Origin: Zhihengliuella alba
Lineage (GTDB): Bacteria; Actinomycetota; Actinomycetes; Actinomycetales; Micrococcaceae
Direction: 5' to 3'
NCBI RefSeq assembly: GCF_039538765.1
Contig: NZ_BAABCJ010000001.1
Span: 124,001 to 188,000, forward strand
Length of the DNA: 64,000 nt
Shown here one piece after another: positions 26,353-35,107 of the stretch (position 1 is its first letter; every line of letters begins with the position of its first letter). The notes under the pieces are model-generated. The model made no database searches, was not told where the DNA came from, and saw only the letters and a list, made by a program, of their open reading frames with translations. The translations under genes were made by a program, and so were the position numbers.

Positions 26353-27663
26353 TCAGCGCGTGATGAGCTCCGTCTGGATGACCGGCTCGCCCTTCTGCAG
26401 CTTGCGGGCGACCCCCGGGAGCTCCTGGATGCTGGCCCGGTGCCGCTCGGCCGCCCGGCGCACTCCCTCGGCCCCCGTGAAGCCGGGCTGTACCTCGCCG
26501 TCGAGCACCAGCGGGACGAGCAGCTGCCGGTCATTGGAGTCGGCCTCCGGGCGGAAGCCCACGCCGACGAGCTCCGCAGTGGCGCGGCCGCGCTCGTTGA
26601 TCCGGCGGACCGCCTGCTTCCGGCCCCCGACGCTGGCCTTGTTCTTGGCCGCCTTGGCGACGTCGACGAACTCGCCCGAGTCGTCCTGCCGCGACACCAG
26701 TTTGTAGACCATGGACGCCGTCGGCGCGCCCGAGCCCGTCACCAGGGACGTGCCGACGCCGTAGGCGTCGACCGGCGCCGACTGCAGGGCGGCGATCGCG
26801 TACTCGTCCAGATCGCTGGTGACCATGATGCGCGTGTTGTGGTTTCCCAGGTCGTCCAGGAGGACCCGCACCCAGCGTGCCTGGTCCACCAGGTCGCCGG
26901 AGTCCAGCCGCACCGCGCCGAGCTCGGGTCCGGCCACCTCGACCGCCGTCCGGACGCCCTCCTCGACGTCGTACGTGTCCACCAGCAGGGTGGTGTCGCG
27001 GCCGAGCGAGGCGACCTGGGCCTCGAAGGCCGCGCGCTCCGAGTCGTGCAGCAGGGTGAAGGAGTGCGCGGCCGTTCCGACCGTGGGCAGGCCGTAGCGG
27101 AAGCCGGCCTCCAGGTTGGAGGTAGAGCTGAACCCGGCGATCACGGCGGCGCGGGCCGCGGCCACGGCCGACTCCTCCTGCGTGCGGCGCGAGCCCATCT
27201 CCACGCACGGCCGCCCGTGCGCCGCGGCGACCATGCGCGAGGCCGCGGAGGCGATCGCCGAGTCGTGGTTGAGGATCGAGAGGATGAGGGTCTCCAGGAT
27301 GCAGGCCTCGGCGAAGGTCGACTCCACCGTGAGCAGCGGGGAGTGGGGGAAGTAGAGCTCGCCCTCGGCGTAGCCGTGGATGCTGCCGGAGAACCGGAAG
27401 TCCCGCAGGAACTCGAGCGTCGGGTCGTCCACCACGGCGTTGTCGGAGAGGAAGTCCAGCTCCTCCGTGGAGAACCGGAAGCGCTCGAGCGCCTCCAGGA
27501 CTCGGCCGGTGCCCGCGACCACGCCGTAGCGACGGCCTTCCGGGAGTCGGCGCGAGAACGCCTCGAAGACGGACCGGCGGTGCGCGGCCCCCGACCGCAG
27601 CGATGCCTGGAGCATCGTCAGTTCGTAGTGGTCGGTGAAAAGCGAGGTCGGCTGCTGCCGCAT
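26353..27663 (-). CDS. pncB: Nicotinate phosphoribosyltransferase
   Basis: PncB joins nicotinate and PRPP to nicotinate mononucleotide in NAD salvage. The 436 residues show TDHYELTMLQASL at the start, SGSIHGYAEGELYFPHSPL, the histidine region of GTAAHSFTLLHDSE, the phosphate-binding VRLDSGDLVDQARWV and GVGTSLVTGSGAP. It complements the de novo genes nadABC found 27 kb away in this window. It is divergent from clpS across 166 bp, and the two genes converge or diverge cleanly with neighbours. Confidence 0.95.
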   Translation of the reverse strand: MRQQPTSLFTDHYELTMLQASLRSGAAHRRSVFEAFSRRLPEGRRYGVVAGTGRVLEALERFRFSTEELDFLSDNAVVDDPTLEFLRDFRFSGSIHGYAEGELYFPHSPLLTVESTFAEACILETLILSILNHDSAIASAASRMVAAAHGRPCVEMGSRRTQEESAVAAARAAVIAGFSSTSNLEAGFRYGLPTVGTAAHSFTLLHDSERAAFEAQVASLGRDTTLLVDTYDVEEGVRTAVEVAGPELGAVRLDSGDLVDQARWVRVLLDDLGNHNTRIMVTSDLDEYAIAALQSAPVDAYGVGTSLVTGSGAPTASMVYKLVSRQDDSGEFVDVAKAAKNKASVGGRKQAVRRINERGRATAELVGVGFRPEADSNDRQLLVPLVLDGEVQPGFTGAEGVRRAAERHRASIQELPGVARKLQKGEPVIQTELITR

Positions 27664-27817
27664 GGGTGGCTCCTGCTGGTGCTGACGTACTGACCGGGCG
27701 CGCTGGCGCTGCGAATCACTCTAATCCGTCGCGCGCCGCCTGGCCGACGAGGGCTAAGCCCGGCGCGGGGCATCCACCGTCCCGCCCTCCGGCGTGGGCG
27801 TGGCGGCCAATCGGATT

Positions 27818-27823
27818 TAGACT
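27818..27823 (+). promoter_or_regulatory. -10 box TAGACT of clpS (leaderless)
   Basis: TAGACT, six bases (GGAGGA), then ATG. The GGAGG directly touches the start codon, too close for a normal ribosome binding site, so a leaderless message is the better reading. Confidence 0.5.
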
Positions 27824-27829
27824 GGAGGA

Positions 27830-28129
27830 ATGCCCGTGCTGACCCCCGAGACAGTGGAAGGGACCGGCGCCGAGACGACGCCGGCCCATGACATTCCGTA
27901 CGTCCTGATCGTCTGGAACGATCCGGTGAACCTCATGAGCTACGTGAGCTGGGTGTTCCGCAGCTATTTCGGCTACTCCAAGGACAAGGCGGACGACCTC
28001 ATGATGGAGGTCCACACGCTGGGCCGCTCCGTCGTGTCCACCGGATCGCTGGAGAAGGTCGAGGCGGACGTCGCAGCGATGCACCGCTACGGCCTGTGGG
28101 CGACGTTCAAGAGGGCGGACGAGGCCTGA
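27830..28129 (+). CDS. clpS: ATP-dependent Clp protease adaptor ClpS
   Basis: ClpS delivers proteins with destabilising N-terminal residues to the Clp protease. The 99-residue protein has a flexible N-terminal 20 residues and the core VLIVWNDPVNLMSYVSWVF, in which the NDP motif binds the N-degron, and MMEVHTLGRSVVSTGSLEK. The stop overlaps the start of the DUF2017 gene as TGATG, a pairing conserved in actinobacteria. Confidence 0.95.
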   Translation: MPVLTPETVEGTGAETTPAHDIPYVLIVWNDPVNLMSYVSWVFRSYFGYSKDKADDLMMEVHTLGRSVVSTGSLEKVEADVAAMHRYGLWATFKRADEA

Positions 28130-28782
28130 TGGCACGCGCCTTCAAGAACACGCGCCGCGGCGTGACGGGACATCTGGAGCGCGCCGAGCGCGACCTCCTC
28201 CGCAATCTGTTCGACGACGTCATCACCATGCTGGAACCGGACGACGACGAACCGCTGGCCGCGCCGCCGTCGTCCCCCGAACGGGATCCCCTGTGGGAGC
28301 TGACGGGCCTGAGCCCGGAGGACTTCGCCTCCGGAGCCGGGGCAGCGGCAGCCGAGCCGCCCCGCGATCCGGCGCTGCGCCGGCTGCTGCCGGACGCAGT
28401 GAAGGACGACGACACCGCCGCGGCGGAGTTCCGCGGGCTGACGGAGCACGCCCTCCGGCAGTCCAAGACCGCTTCGCTGCGCGCCGCCAAGCTGGCGCTG
28501 GAGACATCGCGGCTCCACCTCGACGACGCGTCGGCACCGCGATTCGCCGCAGCCCTCAACGACGTCCGGCTCGTCCTGGCGGAACGCCTCGGCATCGAGA
28601 CGGAGGAGGACGCCGAACGGGTCCACCGGCTCGAGGACTGGGCCGAGGCGGAGTCGGTCGACGACTACCTCGCGCTCGTCTACAACTTCGTCACCTGGGC
28701 CCAGGACAGTCTGATGGTCGCCCTCACCGAGCGTTTCGAACTGGATCTGGACGGCTCCCGGGGCGAGGACCACGACCGCTAG
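28129..28782 (+). CDS. DUF2017 protein
   Basis: A 217-residue soluble, mostly helical protein of the actinobacterial DUF2017 family, always found behind clpS and of unknown role. Conserved-looking stretches are HLERAERDLLRNLFDDV and LRRLLPDAVKDD in the N-terminal half and LNDVRLVLAERLGIETEED and YLALVYNFVTWAQDSLMVAL in the C-terminal half. One-base coupling to clpS suggests a link with protein turnover; that is inference. Confidence 0.82.
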   Translation: MARAFKNTRRGVTGHLERAERDLLRNLFDDVITMLEPDDDEPLAAPPSSPERDPLWELTGLSPEDFASGAGAAAAEPPRDPALRRLLPDAVKDDDTAAAEFRGLTEHALRQSKTASLRAAKLALETSRLHLDDASAPRFAAALNDVRLVLAERLGIETEEDAERVHRLEDWAEAESVDDYLALVYNFVTWAQDSLMVALTERFELDLDGSRGEDHDR

Positions 28783-28839
28783 GAGTGTAGGCAGCATCAC
28801 ACCGGCGCCGGCGGCAGCATCGGATATTGTCGGTTGATC

Positions 28840-29805
28840 ATGAACGTCGTCCCTGTCGGCACCGGCGAGGTGCCCCAACCTCTGCAGTCCGCGGAACCGG
28901 TGCGGCAGCTGCGCGCCTCGGCCCCCATCGGGATCTTCGACTCCGGCGTCGGGGGCCTGACGGTCTCGCGCGCGGTGCTGGACCAGCTGCCCAACGAGTC
29001 CACGCTCTACGTCGGGGACACCGCACGCAGCCCGTACGGCCCGCTGCCCATCGCCGAGGTCCGCGCGAACGCCCTCGGCATCATGGACGAGCTGGTCGAC
29101 GCCGGGGTGAAGCTCCTGGTGATCGCCTGCAACTCGGCCTCGGCAGCCGTCCTGCGCGATGCGCGCGAGCGATACACCGCCCGGTACGGGATCCCGGTCG
29201 TCGAGGTCATCCAGCCGGCCGTGCGCCGAGCTGTCGCGGCCACGCGCAATGGCAGAATCGGCGTCATCGGCACGCGGGCCACCGTGGGGTCGCGGGCCTA
29301 CGAGGACGCGTTCGCCGCCGCACCGCACCTGCAGGTCTCCTCGGTGGCCTGCCCGCGATTCGTCGACTACGTCGAGCGCGGCGTCACCACGGGGGAGGAC
29401 CTGCTGGCGACGGCCGAGGAGTATCTCGCACCGCTCAAGGAGGCCGGCGTCGACACCCTGGTCCTGGGCTGCACGCACTATCCGCTGCTGACCGGCGTGC
29501 TCTCCTATGTCATGGGCGACGGCGTCACGCTCGTCTCCAGCGCCGAGGAGACCGCCAAGGACGTCTACGCCGCGCTGATGCGCACGGGCCTCTCCCGTGT
29601 GGAGTCCACCGACCCGAGCCATCACTTCATCGCCACCGGCGACGCGGCGGCCTTCGAGTCCCTCGCCCGCCGATTCCTCGGCCCCGAGGTGCTCGGCGTG
29701 GAGCACGTCGATCACGTCGCGGCTCGCTACCCGACTGGTTCCATCGCTATGGTGACTCCAGAGATGACCGCCCGTGCGTCTATCGGCAACAGTGCCAGGA
29801 AGTAG
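28840..29805 (+). CDS. murI: Glutamate racemase
   Basis: MurI makes D-glutamate for peptidoglycan. The 321-residue protein has GIFDSGVGGLTVSRAV, YVGDTARSPYGP, the first catalytic cysteine in IACNSASAA and the second in LGCTHYPLL. The first 28 residues are an extra polar leader. ATG 28840 is chosen; TTG 28834 is two codons before. A TATTGT box at 28825-28830 leaves a very short leader. It is followed at three bases by the metallo-hydrolase, the gene order of Mycobacterium tuberculosis Rv1338-Rv1341. Confidence 0.95.
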   Translation: MNVVPVGTGEVPQPLQSAEPVRQLRASAPIGIFDSGVGGLTVSRAVLDQLPNESTLYVGDTARSPYGPLPIAEVRANALGIMDELVDAGVKLLVIACNSASAAVLRDARERYTARYGIPVVEVIQPAVRRAVAATRNGRIGVIGTRATVGSRAYEDAFAAAPHLQVSSVACPRFVDYVERGVTTGEDLLATAEEYLAPLKEAGVDTLVLGCTHYPLLTGVLSYVMGDGVTLVSSAEETAKDVYAALMRTGLSRVESTDPSHHFIATGDAAAFESLARRFLGPEVLGVEHVDHVAARYPTGSIAMVTPEMTARASIGNSARK

Positions 29806-29808
29806 ACC

Positions 29809-30744
29809 ATGAAACTCACCATCATCGGCTGCACGGGTTCCTTCCCGGGTCCGGGGTCGCCGGCCTCCTGCTATCTGGTCTCCGCGTTCGACGGCGAGCG
29901 CGAGTGGAAGATCCTGCTGGACCTCGGGTCGGGGGCGCTGGGAGTCCTGCAGCGCTACACGGATCTCAAGGATCTCGACGGGATCATGATCACGCATCTG
30001 CACCCGGACCACTTCATGGACCTGTGCGGCATGCACGTGGCCATCCGGTGGGACCCGAACGGCTGGGGCCGGGACCGGATGACGGTCTACGGCCCGGAGG
30101 CGACGGAGGACCGCATCGGCACGGCCTACGGGCTGGCGCCGACGGATCCCGAGGGCATGCACAAGGACTTCGACTTCCGGTCCTGGGAGCCGCGGTCGCC
30201 GATCGAGATCGGCCCCTTCCGGATCACCCCGTATCCCGTGCGCCATCCCATCGAGGAGGCCTACGCGCTGCGCGTGGAGGCGACCGAGCCGGTGGCGGAC
30301 GGGACGCTCATGACGTCCGTCCTGACGTACTCGGGGGACACCGACGCCTGCGAGGGCCTGAACGAGGCCGCCCGCGACGCCGACATGTTCCTCTGCGAGG
30401 CCGCCTTCGAGGAGGGGCGCGACGACGCCATCGAGGGCGTCCACCTGACCGGCAAGCGGGCCGGGGAGGCGGCCCGCGACGCCGGCGTCCACCGGCTCCT
30501 GCTGACCCACATCCCCGTCTGGACCGGCATCAACCAGGTGGTCGACGAGGCGACGGAGGTGTACGACGGCGGCATCGCCGTCGCGGTCTCCGGTGTCACC
30601 TATGGCGTGTGGTCCGGCACCCGGCTGGGCGACCCGCGGGCCATGCCCACGGCGCCGGTGGCCCTCATCCGTCCCGACACCGAGCAACGCGTGTGGCCGG
30701 GCCGGCCGCGGGGTCCCGAGCGCAAGGCGGGGCGCAGCCGGTAG
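29809..30744 (+). CDS. Metallo-beta-lactamase-fold phosphodiesterase, Rv1339-like
   Basis: A 311-residue hydrolase with the metal motif THLHPDHFMDL, the aspartate of TYSGDTDACEG and a final histidine in LLLTHIPVW. It sits between murI and rph, exactly as Rv1339 does in mycobacteria; Rv1339 has been described as an atypical class II cyclic-AMP phosphodiesterase. The same activity here is inferred from synteny and motifs. The C-terminal 40 residues are basic and variable. The start lies three bases after murI. Confidence 0.83.
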   Translation: MKLTIIGCTGSFPGPGSPASCYLVSAFDGEREWKILLDLGSGALGVLQRYTDLKDLDGIMITHLHPDHFMDLCGMHVAIRWDPNGWGRDRMTVYGPEATEDRIGTAYGLAPTDPEGMHKDFDFRSWEPRSPIEIGPFRITPYPVRHPIEEAYALRVEATEPVADGTLMTSVLTYSGDTDACEGLNEAARDADMFLCEAAFEEGRDDAIEGVHLTGKRAGEAARDAGVHRLLLTHIPVWTGINQVVDEATEVYDGGIAVAVSGVTYGVWSGTRLGDPRAMPTAPVALIRPDTEQRVWPGRPRGPERKAGRSR

Positions 30745-30799
30745 TCGCCGCACACCGCGCGGGGTTCCCCGGCGTGCCCGAGACGGGGGCTGTGCCGCC

Positions 30800-30805
30800 T
30801 AGACT
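30800..30805 (+). promoter_or_regulatory. -10 box TAGACT of rph (leaderless)
   Basis: TAGACT, seven bases, then the rph ATG. rph thus appears to have its own promoter in addition to read-through from murI. Confidence 0.5.
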
Positions 30806-30812
30806 TGATGGC

Positions 30813-31607
30813 ATGACGACCACATCCCCACAGGCCAGCGCGACCGCAACCGGAGCAGGCGACGCGCCGCGTGCCGACGGGCGCGCCCACGACCAGCTCC
30901 GCCCCATCACCATCACCCGCGGCTGGTCGAGCCAGGCGGAGGGCTCCGCGCTGATCGAGTTCGGCAGCACCCGTGTGCTCTGCACGGCGTCCTTCACGGA
31001 GGGCGTGCCGCGGTGGCTGAAGGGCGAGGGCAAGGGCTGGGTGACGGCCGAGTACGCCATGTTGCCGCGCGCCACGAACACCCGCAGCTCGCGGGAGTCG
31101 GTCAAGGGCAAGATCGGCGGCCGCACGCATGAGATCTCGCGGCTCATCGGTCGCTCGCTGCGCGCGATCATCGACACCAAGGCCTTGGGCGAGAACACGA
31201 TCGTGCTGGACTGCGATGTCCTGCAGGCCGACGGCGGGACGCGCACGGCGGCTATCACGGGTGCGTTCGTCGCGCTGGCGGAGTCGATCCGCTGGGCGCG
31301 TGAGCAGGGCCTGGTCCACAAGAACGCCAAGGTCCTCACGGACACCGTCTCGGCGGTCTCGGTCGGCATCATCGACGGCACGCCCATGCTGGACCTCCCG
31401 TATGTGGAGGACGTCCGCGCCGAGACCGACATGAACGTCGTCGTCACCGGTTCGGGTGACTTCGTGGAGGTCCAGGGCACGGCGGAGGGTGCGCCCTTCA
31501 AGCGCGACGAGCTCGACGCGCTCCTGGACCTGGCGCTTGCGGGAACCGCCGAGCTGTCCCGGATCCAGCGGGAGGCCCTCGGCGTCGAGACGGGCGAGTC
31601 CCTGTGA
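30813..31607 (+). CDS. rph: Ribonuclease PH
   Basis: RNase PH trims the 3' ends of tRNA precursors using phosphate. The 264-residue protein has the PH fold with FGSTRVLCTASFTEGVP, the phosphate-binding RESVKGKIGGRTHEISRLIG with its arginines, and VLDCDVLQADGGTRTAAITG. The first 27 residues are an extra Thr/Ala-rich leader. It overlaps rdgB by four bases (GTGA). Confidence 0.96.
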   Translation: MTTTSPQASATATGAGDAPRADGRAHDQLRPITITRGWSSQAEGSALIEFGSTRVLCTASFTEGVPRWLKGEGKGWVTAEYAMLPRATNTRSSRESVKGKIGGRTHEISRLIGRSLRAIIDTKALGENTIVLDCDVLQADGGTRTAAITGAFVALAESIRWAREQGLVHKNAKVLTDTVSAVSVGIIDGTPMLDLPYVEDVRAETDMNVVVTGSGDFVEVQGTAEGAPFKRDELDALLDLALAGTAELSRIQREALGVETGESL

Positions 31608-32230
31608 GCGGAGCCGAGCCGCGGCTGGTCCTGGCCACGCACAACGAGGGCAAGGTCCGTGAGCTGCGCGAGCTGCTCCGTGGCCAGGTCCCGGGCCTCG
31701 ACGTCGACACGCAGGTGGTCGACGCGGGCGCGGTGGGCGCGCCCGACGTCGTCGAGACCGGCGTGACCTTCGCGGAGAACTCCCTCCTGAAGGCCCGTGC
31801 AGTCGCCGCCGCCACCGGGCTGCTGGCCATCGCGGACGACTCGGGGCTCGCCGTCGACGTGCTTCACGGGGCACCGGGGATCTTCTCCGCTCGGTGGGCG
31901 GGCCGGCACGGTGACGATGCGGCGAATCTTGATCTGCTCCTCGCCCAGCTGCAGGACATCGCCGACGAGCACCGCGGCGCGGCGTTCGTGTGCGCGGCGG
32001 CACTGGCGTCCCCCGGGGGCGAGACGGCCGTGCGGGAGGGGCGGCTTCAGGGGCGGCTCCTGCGCGAGCCCCGGGGAGCGGGCGGCTTCGGCTACGACCC
32101 GATCCTGCTGCCCGCGGGGGAGACCCGCAGCTGCGCGGAGCTGACCTCTGCCGAGAAGAACGCGATCAGCCACCGCGGGCAGGCCTTCCGGGCGCTGCTG
32201 CCCGAGGTCGTCGCTGCGTTGGCGCGCTGA
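31604..32230 (+). CDS. rdgB: dITP/XTP pyrophosphatase
   Basis: RdgB cleans the nucleotide pool of deaminated purines (ITP, dITP, XTP). The 208 residues include LVLATHNEGKVRELRELL, TFAENSLLKARAVA, the catalytic ADDSGLAVDVL, GGFGYDPILLP and SHRGQAF. The GTG start overlaps the rph stop, so the two are coupled. Confidence 0.95.
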   Translation: MSGAEPRLVLATHNEGKVRELRELLRGQVPGLDVDTQVVDAGAVGAPDVVETGVTFAENSLLKARAVAAATGLLAIADDSGLAVDVLHGAPGIFSARWAGRHGDDAANLDLLLAQLQDIADEHRGAAFVCAAALASPGGETAVREGRLQGRLLREPRGAGGFGYDPILLPAGETRSCAELTSAEKNAISHRGQAFRALLPEVVAALAR

Positions 32231-32240
32231 TTTCGCCGGC

Positions 32241-32260
32241 CCGCCGGCGCGAGCCGGCGG
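32241..32260 (+). terminator. Hairpin between rdgB and dedA
   Basis: CCGCCGGC pairs perfectly with GCCGGCGG around a GCGA tetraloop, ten bases after the rdgB stop. No U tract, so it may only weaken read-through. Confidence 0.4.
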
Positions 32261-32281
32261 AGCACCACCGAGGGGATTCCT

Positions 32282-32956
32282 GTGAATGCAATGACGACGA
32301 CCCCGCCCGCCTCCGGGGGCGGGTGGCTCGGCGGCCTCGCGGACTGGGCCGTCGGGCTGATGGAGACCATCGGCGCTCCGGGCGCCGCCTTGGCCATCGC
32401 CCTGGAGAACCTCTTCCCGCCGCTGCCGAGCGAGCTGATCCTGCCGATGGCGGGGTTCGCCGCCAGCCGGGGGAGCTTCAGCCTGGCGGAGGCCCTGGTG
32501 TGGACGACGCTGGGCTCCGTCGTCGGGGCGTTCGTGCTCTACTGGGTCGGCCGGCTCCTCGGCCGCGAACGGACGCGGCGCATCTTCGGCGCGTTGCCGC
32601 TGGTCGCGGTCGAGGACGTCGACAAGGTGGAGGCGTGGTTCGACAAGCATGGCGCCAAGGCCGTGTTCTTCGGTCGGATGGTGCCGGTCTTCCGGTCGGT
32701 CATCTCCATCCCCGCGGGCGTCACGGCGATGCACCCGGCGAAATTCCTCGGGCTGACGTTCGCCGGCAGCGCCATCTGGAACACCATCTTCGTGCTCGCC
32801 GGCTACTACCTCGGCGAGCAGTGGCACCTCGTGGAGCAGTACGCCGACATCTTCCAGAAGATCGTGCTCGTCGCCGTCGCCGCCGCGCTGGTCTACTGGG
32901 TCGTCAAGCGCGTCCGCGCGAGCCGCAGCTCGCGAGACCAGAGCCCCTCCGCCTGA
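32282..32956 (+). CDS. DedA-family membrane protein
   Basis: A 224-residue inner-membrane protein with five or so hydrophobic segments. It has the DedA features ENLFPPLPSELILPMAG (re-entrant loop with the conserved glutamate) and FFGRMVPVFRSVISIPAGV with its essential arginines. DedA/SNARE-associated proteins flip lipid carriers such as undecaprenyl phosphate or phosphatidylethanolamine. GTG 32282 follows GAGGGGATTCCT. The exonuclease gene starts 16 bases later. Confidence 0.9.
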   Translation: MNAMTTTPPASGGGWLGGLADWAVGLMETIGAPGAALAIALENLFPPLPSELILPMAGFAASRGSFSLAEALVWTTLGSVVGAFVLYWVGRLLGRERTRRIFGALPLVAVEDVDKVEAWFDKHGAKAVFFGRMVPVFRSVISIPAGVTAMHPAKFLGLTFAGSAIWNTIFVLAGYYLGEQWHLVEQYADIFQKIVLVAVAAALVYWVVKRVRASRSSRDQSPSA

Positions 32957-32972
32957 GAACCGTCTGAGAGCC

Positions 32973-34115
32973 ATGAGTTACGACTTCACCGCCATCGACT
33001 TCGAGACAGCCAACGGCTTCCGGGGCTCCGCCTGCTCCGTCGGCGCCGTCAAGGTCCGCGACGGACGCATCGTCGAGGAGAACCTCTGGCTGATGCGGCC
33101 GCCTCCCGGCTACGACCACTTCGATCCGCGCAATGTGCAGATCCACGGGATCACCCCCGAACGGGTGGCCGCGGCACCCCGGTTCGGCGACGTCTTCGGC
33201 GCGCTCAGCGACTTCATCGGCGCGGACCTCGTCGTCGCGCACAACGCGGCGTTCGACCTCGGCGTCATCCGATCCGCCCTGGAGGTCTCCGAGCTCCCCG
33301 GGCCGGCGTTCGAGCATGCGTGCACGGTCATCCTCTCCCGGCGCAGCTACCGACTGGCCTCGTACTCGCTGCCCTTCGTCGCCGAGGCCGCCGGCGTGCC
33401 GCTGCAGAACCACCACGACGCGCTCGAGGACGCCCGTGCCTGCGCCGGCATCATGATCGACATCGGCCGGCTCCACGGTGCCGCTGCTCCGCAGGACCTA
33501 GGCGCGAGCATGGCCTCCGCCTTCAGCACGGCTCCGGCCTACGCCGTGGGCGACGAGCTCTCCAAGGCGACGCGGGACGCGCTCAACTGGCGAGCCAGCG
33601 GTGGGCCGATCCCACGGCAGCCGGACTGGGCCGTCTGGCCGCAGGAGGGCCCCAACCCCGAGCCGGACCCCGGTGCGGATCCGTCGCACCCGCTCCACGG
33701 CCAGACCGTGGTGTTCACGGGGAACCTCGGGATTAGCCGTCCCGAGGCCAAGCAGCGCGCAGCTGCCTGCGGCGCGCAGACGGCCAGCCGGGTCACACGG
33801 AAGACCACCGTGCTCGTCGTCGGCGACGGCTTCGTCGCATCGGATCTGAGGGCGGGCCGCTTGACGTCCAAAGCGCGGCAGGTCCTGCGCTACCGCGAGG
33901 CCGGCCAGGAGGTCGAGATCGTCTCCGAGGGCGAGTTCCTCCAGATGGTCGGCGGGGGCTGGTCCGAAGGAGCGCACGGTCCGGGGACGGAGCCAGGGAC
34001 GGGGCCAGTGGTGGGTCCGGTGACGGATTCAGCGACGGACCCCGGGCCGGATTCAACCACGGAGGGCAGCGCGGTCACGGGCACCCGTCCGGCGTCGGCG
34101 TCCGCGGGTTCCTGA
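32973..34115 (+). CDS. DEDDh 3'-5' exonuclease with BRCT domain
   Basis: A 380-residue DnaQ-like protein. The exonuclease domain (1-170) has DFET (D9, E11), the aspartate in AHNAAFDLGV and the final HHDALEDA motif, so all catalytic acids and the histidine are present. A BRCT domain follows (about 243-325), seen in TVVFTGNLGISRPEAKQRAA. The last 50 residues are a Thr/Gly/Pro repeat tail. This exonuclease-BRCT arrangement resembles DNA polymerase III epsilon-like proteins of other actinobacteria and points to repair or recombination. Confidence 0.88.
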   Translation: MSYDFTAIDFETANGFRGSACSVGAVKVRDGRIVEENLWLMRPPPGYDHFDPRNVQIHGITPERVAAAPRFGDVFGALSDFIGADLVVAHNAAFDLGVIRSALEVSELPGPAFEHACTVILSRRSYRLASYSLPFVAEAAGVPLQNHHDALEDARACAGIMIDIGRLHGAAAPQDLGASMASAFSTAPAYAVGDELSKATRDALNWRASGGPIPRQPDWAVWPQEGPNPEPDPGADPSHPLHGQTVVFTGNLGISRPEAKQRAAACGAQTASRVTRKTTVLVVGDGFVASDLRAGRLTSKARQVLRYREAGQEVEIVSEGEFLQMVGGGWSEGAHGPGTEPGTGPVVGPVTDSATDPGPDSTTEGSAVTGTRPASASAGS

Positions 34116-34187
34116 CGCGAGGCCCGTCCGAGGCCGCTCCGCCGGACCGGCAGGGACGCCCGCCGTGGCCCCGGTCCTGTCGCCGGT

Positions 34188-35054
34188 TCAGGCCGGCAGG
34201 ACCAGCGTCCGCCAGCGGCGCGCCGTCTCCACGGCGAGCGCGGAGGCGGGGCGGGCACCCCATCCGTTCGGGAGGGCCGCCGTGCCGTGGGCGGCACCGA
34301 CGAGTGCGAGGGCGAGACCCAGCGTCCCGGCGTCGCCCGCGGACGCGGCCAGGCGTTCCGCGGCGCCCTCCGGGCCGCCCGCCGCGGCGACCGCGGCGAG
34401 CGCCGGTCCGAGCCCGGGGACGTCGCGGTGCTCTGCCTGGAGCTCACTGAGGACGGTCTCCGTGTCCCGGGCCCAGACGAGTCGACGGACCGTGGCCGCG
34501 GTCGCCCCTGCCGCTTCGAAGAGCTCTCGCCTGACGACCAGCGCCGCGGCGTCCGTCCCGAGATGCCGGGCCGTAACCTCCGGGGTGTGGGGGAGGAGGC
34601 CCGGGACGGTGGCACAGACGAGCGCGGCCGTCGACGCGGTGCCGGACGCATTGGGCCGCGACGTGCTGCCCATCTCCACGCCGGCCAGGGCCGACTCGAT
34701 CTCCTCGGGGGCCGGGATCGTCCGTTCGGCCGGAACCTCCGCGACCAACTCGTCGATCCAGCGGTCGAGGGGCTGGGGCGCGCCGGAGGGGAAGGCGCCC
34801 GTCGTCCTCCGGTACCAGCGCAGGGCCGCGAGCCACATGCAGGCGGCCTCGTCGGAGCCGACCCCCTGGTTGGCCCATTCGAGCGCCTCGAGGAGACCGT
34901 CGGTGAGATAGAGGTGCAGGAGGTGGAGGGCGTCCAGCTCGTCCGGCGCGGCGGCCAGTCCTGGGGCGGCCCAGAGCGCGGTGGCTCGGTCGAGGAAGGC
35001 GTCGACGGAGGCGGACGGGGGCGTCGTTGGAAGGCTCACCCCTCCATTGTCCAC
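34188..35054 (-). CDS. Degenerate ADP-ribosylglycohydrolase-family protein
   Basis: A 288-residue protein whose segments parallel ADP-ribosylglycohydrolases of Arthrobacter: YLTDGLLEALEWANQGVGSDE, ACMWLAALRWYRR, ALAGVEMGSTSRPN and the C-terminal LALALVGAAHGTAALPNGW. The parts that make the enzyme work are missing: there is no N-terminal GDALG motif, and the metal-binding SGDSDST is replaced by SAGDAGTLG. I therefore call it a likely pseudoenzyme of that family. Start is uncertain (ATG 35054 or GTG 35039). It is divergent from sbcD. Confidence 0.55.
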   Translation of the reverse strand: MDNGGVSLPTTPPSASVDAFLDRATALWAAPGLAAAPDELDALHLLHLYLTDGLLEALEWANQGVGSDEAACMWLAALRWYRRTTGAFPSGAPQPLDRWIDELVAEVPAERTIPAPEEIESALAGVEMGSTSRPNASGTASTAALVCATVPGLLPHTPEVTARHLGTDAAALVVRRELFEAAGATAATVRRLVWARDTETVLSELQAEHRDVPGLGPALAAVAAAGGPEGAAERLAASAGDAGTLGLALALVGAAHGTAALPNGWGARPASALAVETARRWRTLVLPA

Positions 35055-35095
35055 GGCGTCGGGCGTCCGTGCGCCAACCGGTCGGCGCCGCGTCC

Positions 35096-35101
35096 TAGGG
35101 T
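35096..35101 (+). promoter_or_regulatory. -10 box TAGGGT of sbcCD (leaderless)
   Basis: TAGGGT, six bases (GGACCC), then the sbcD ATG. Confidence 0.5.
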
Positions 35102-35107
35102 GGACCC

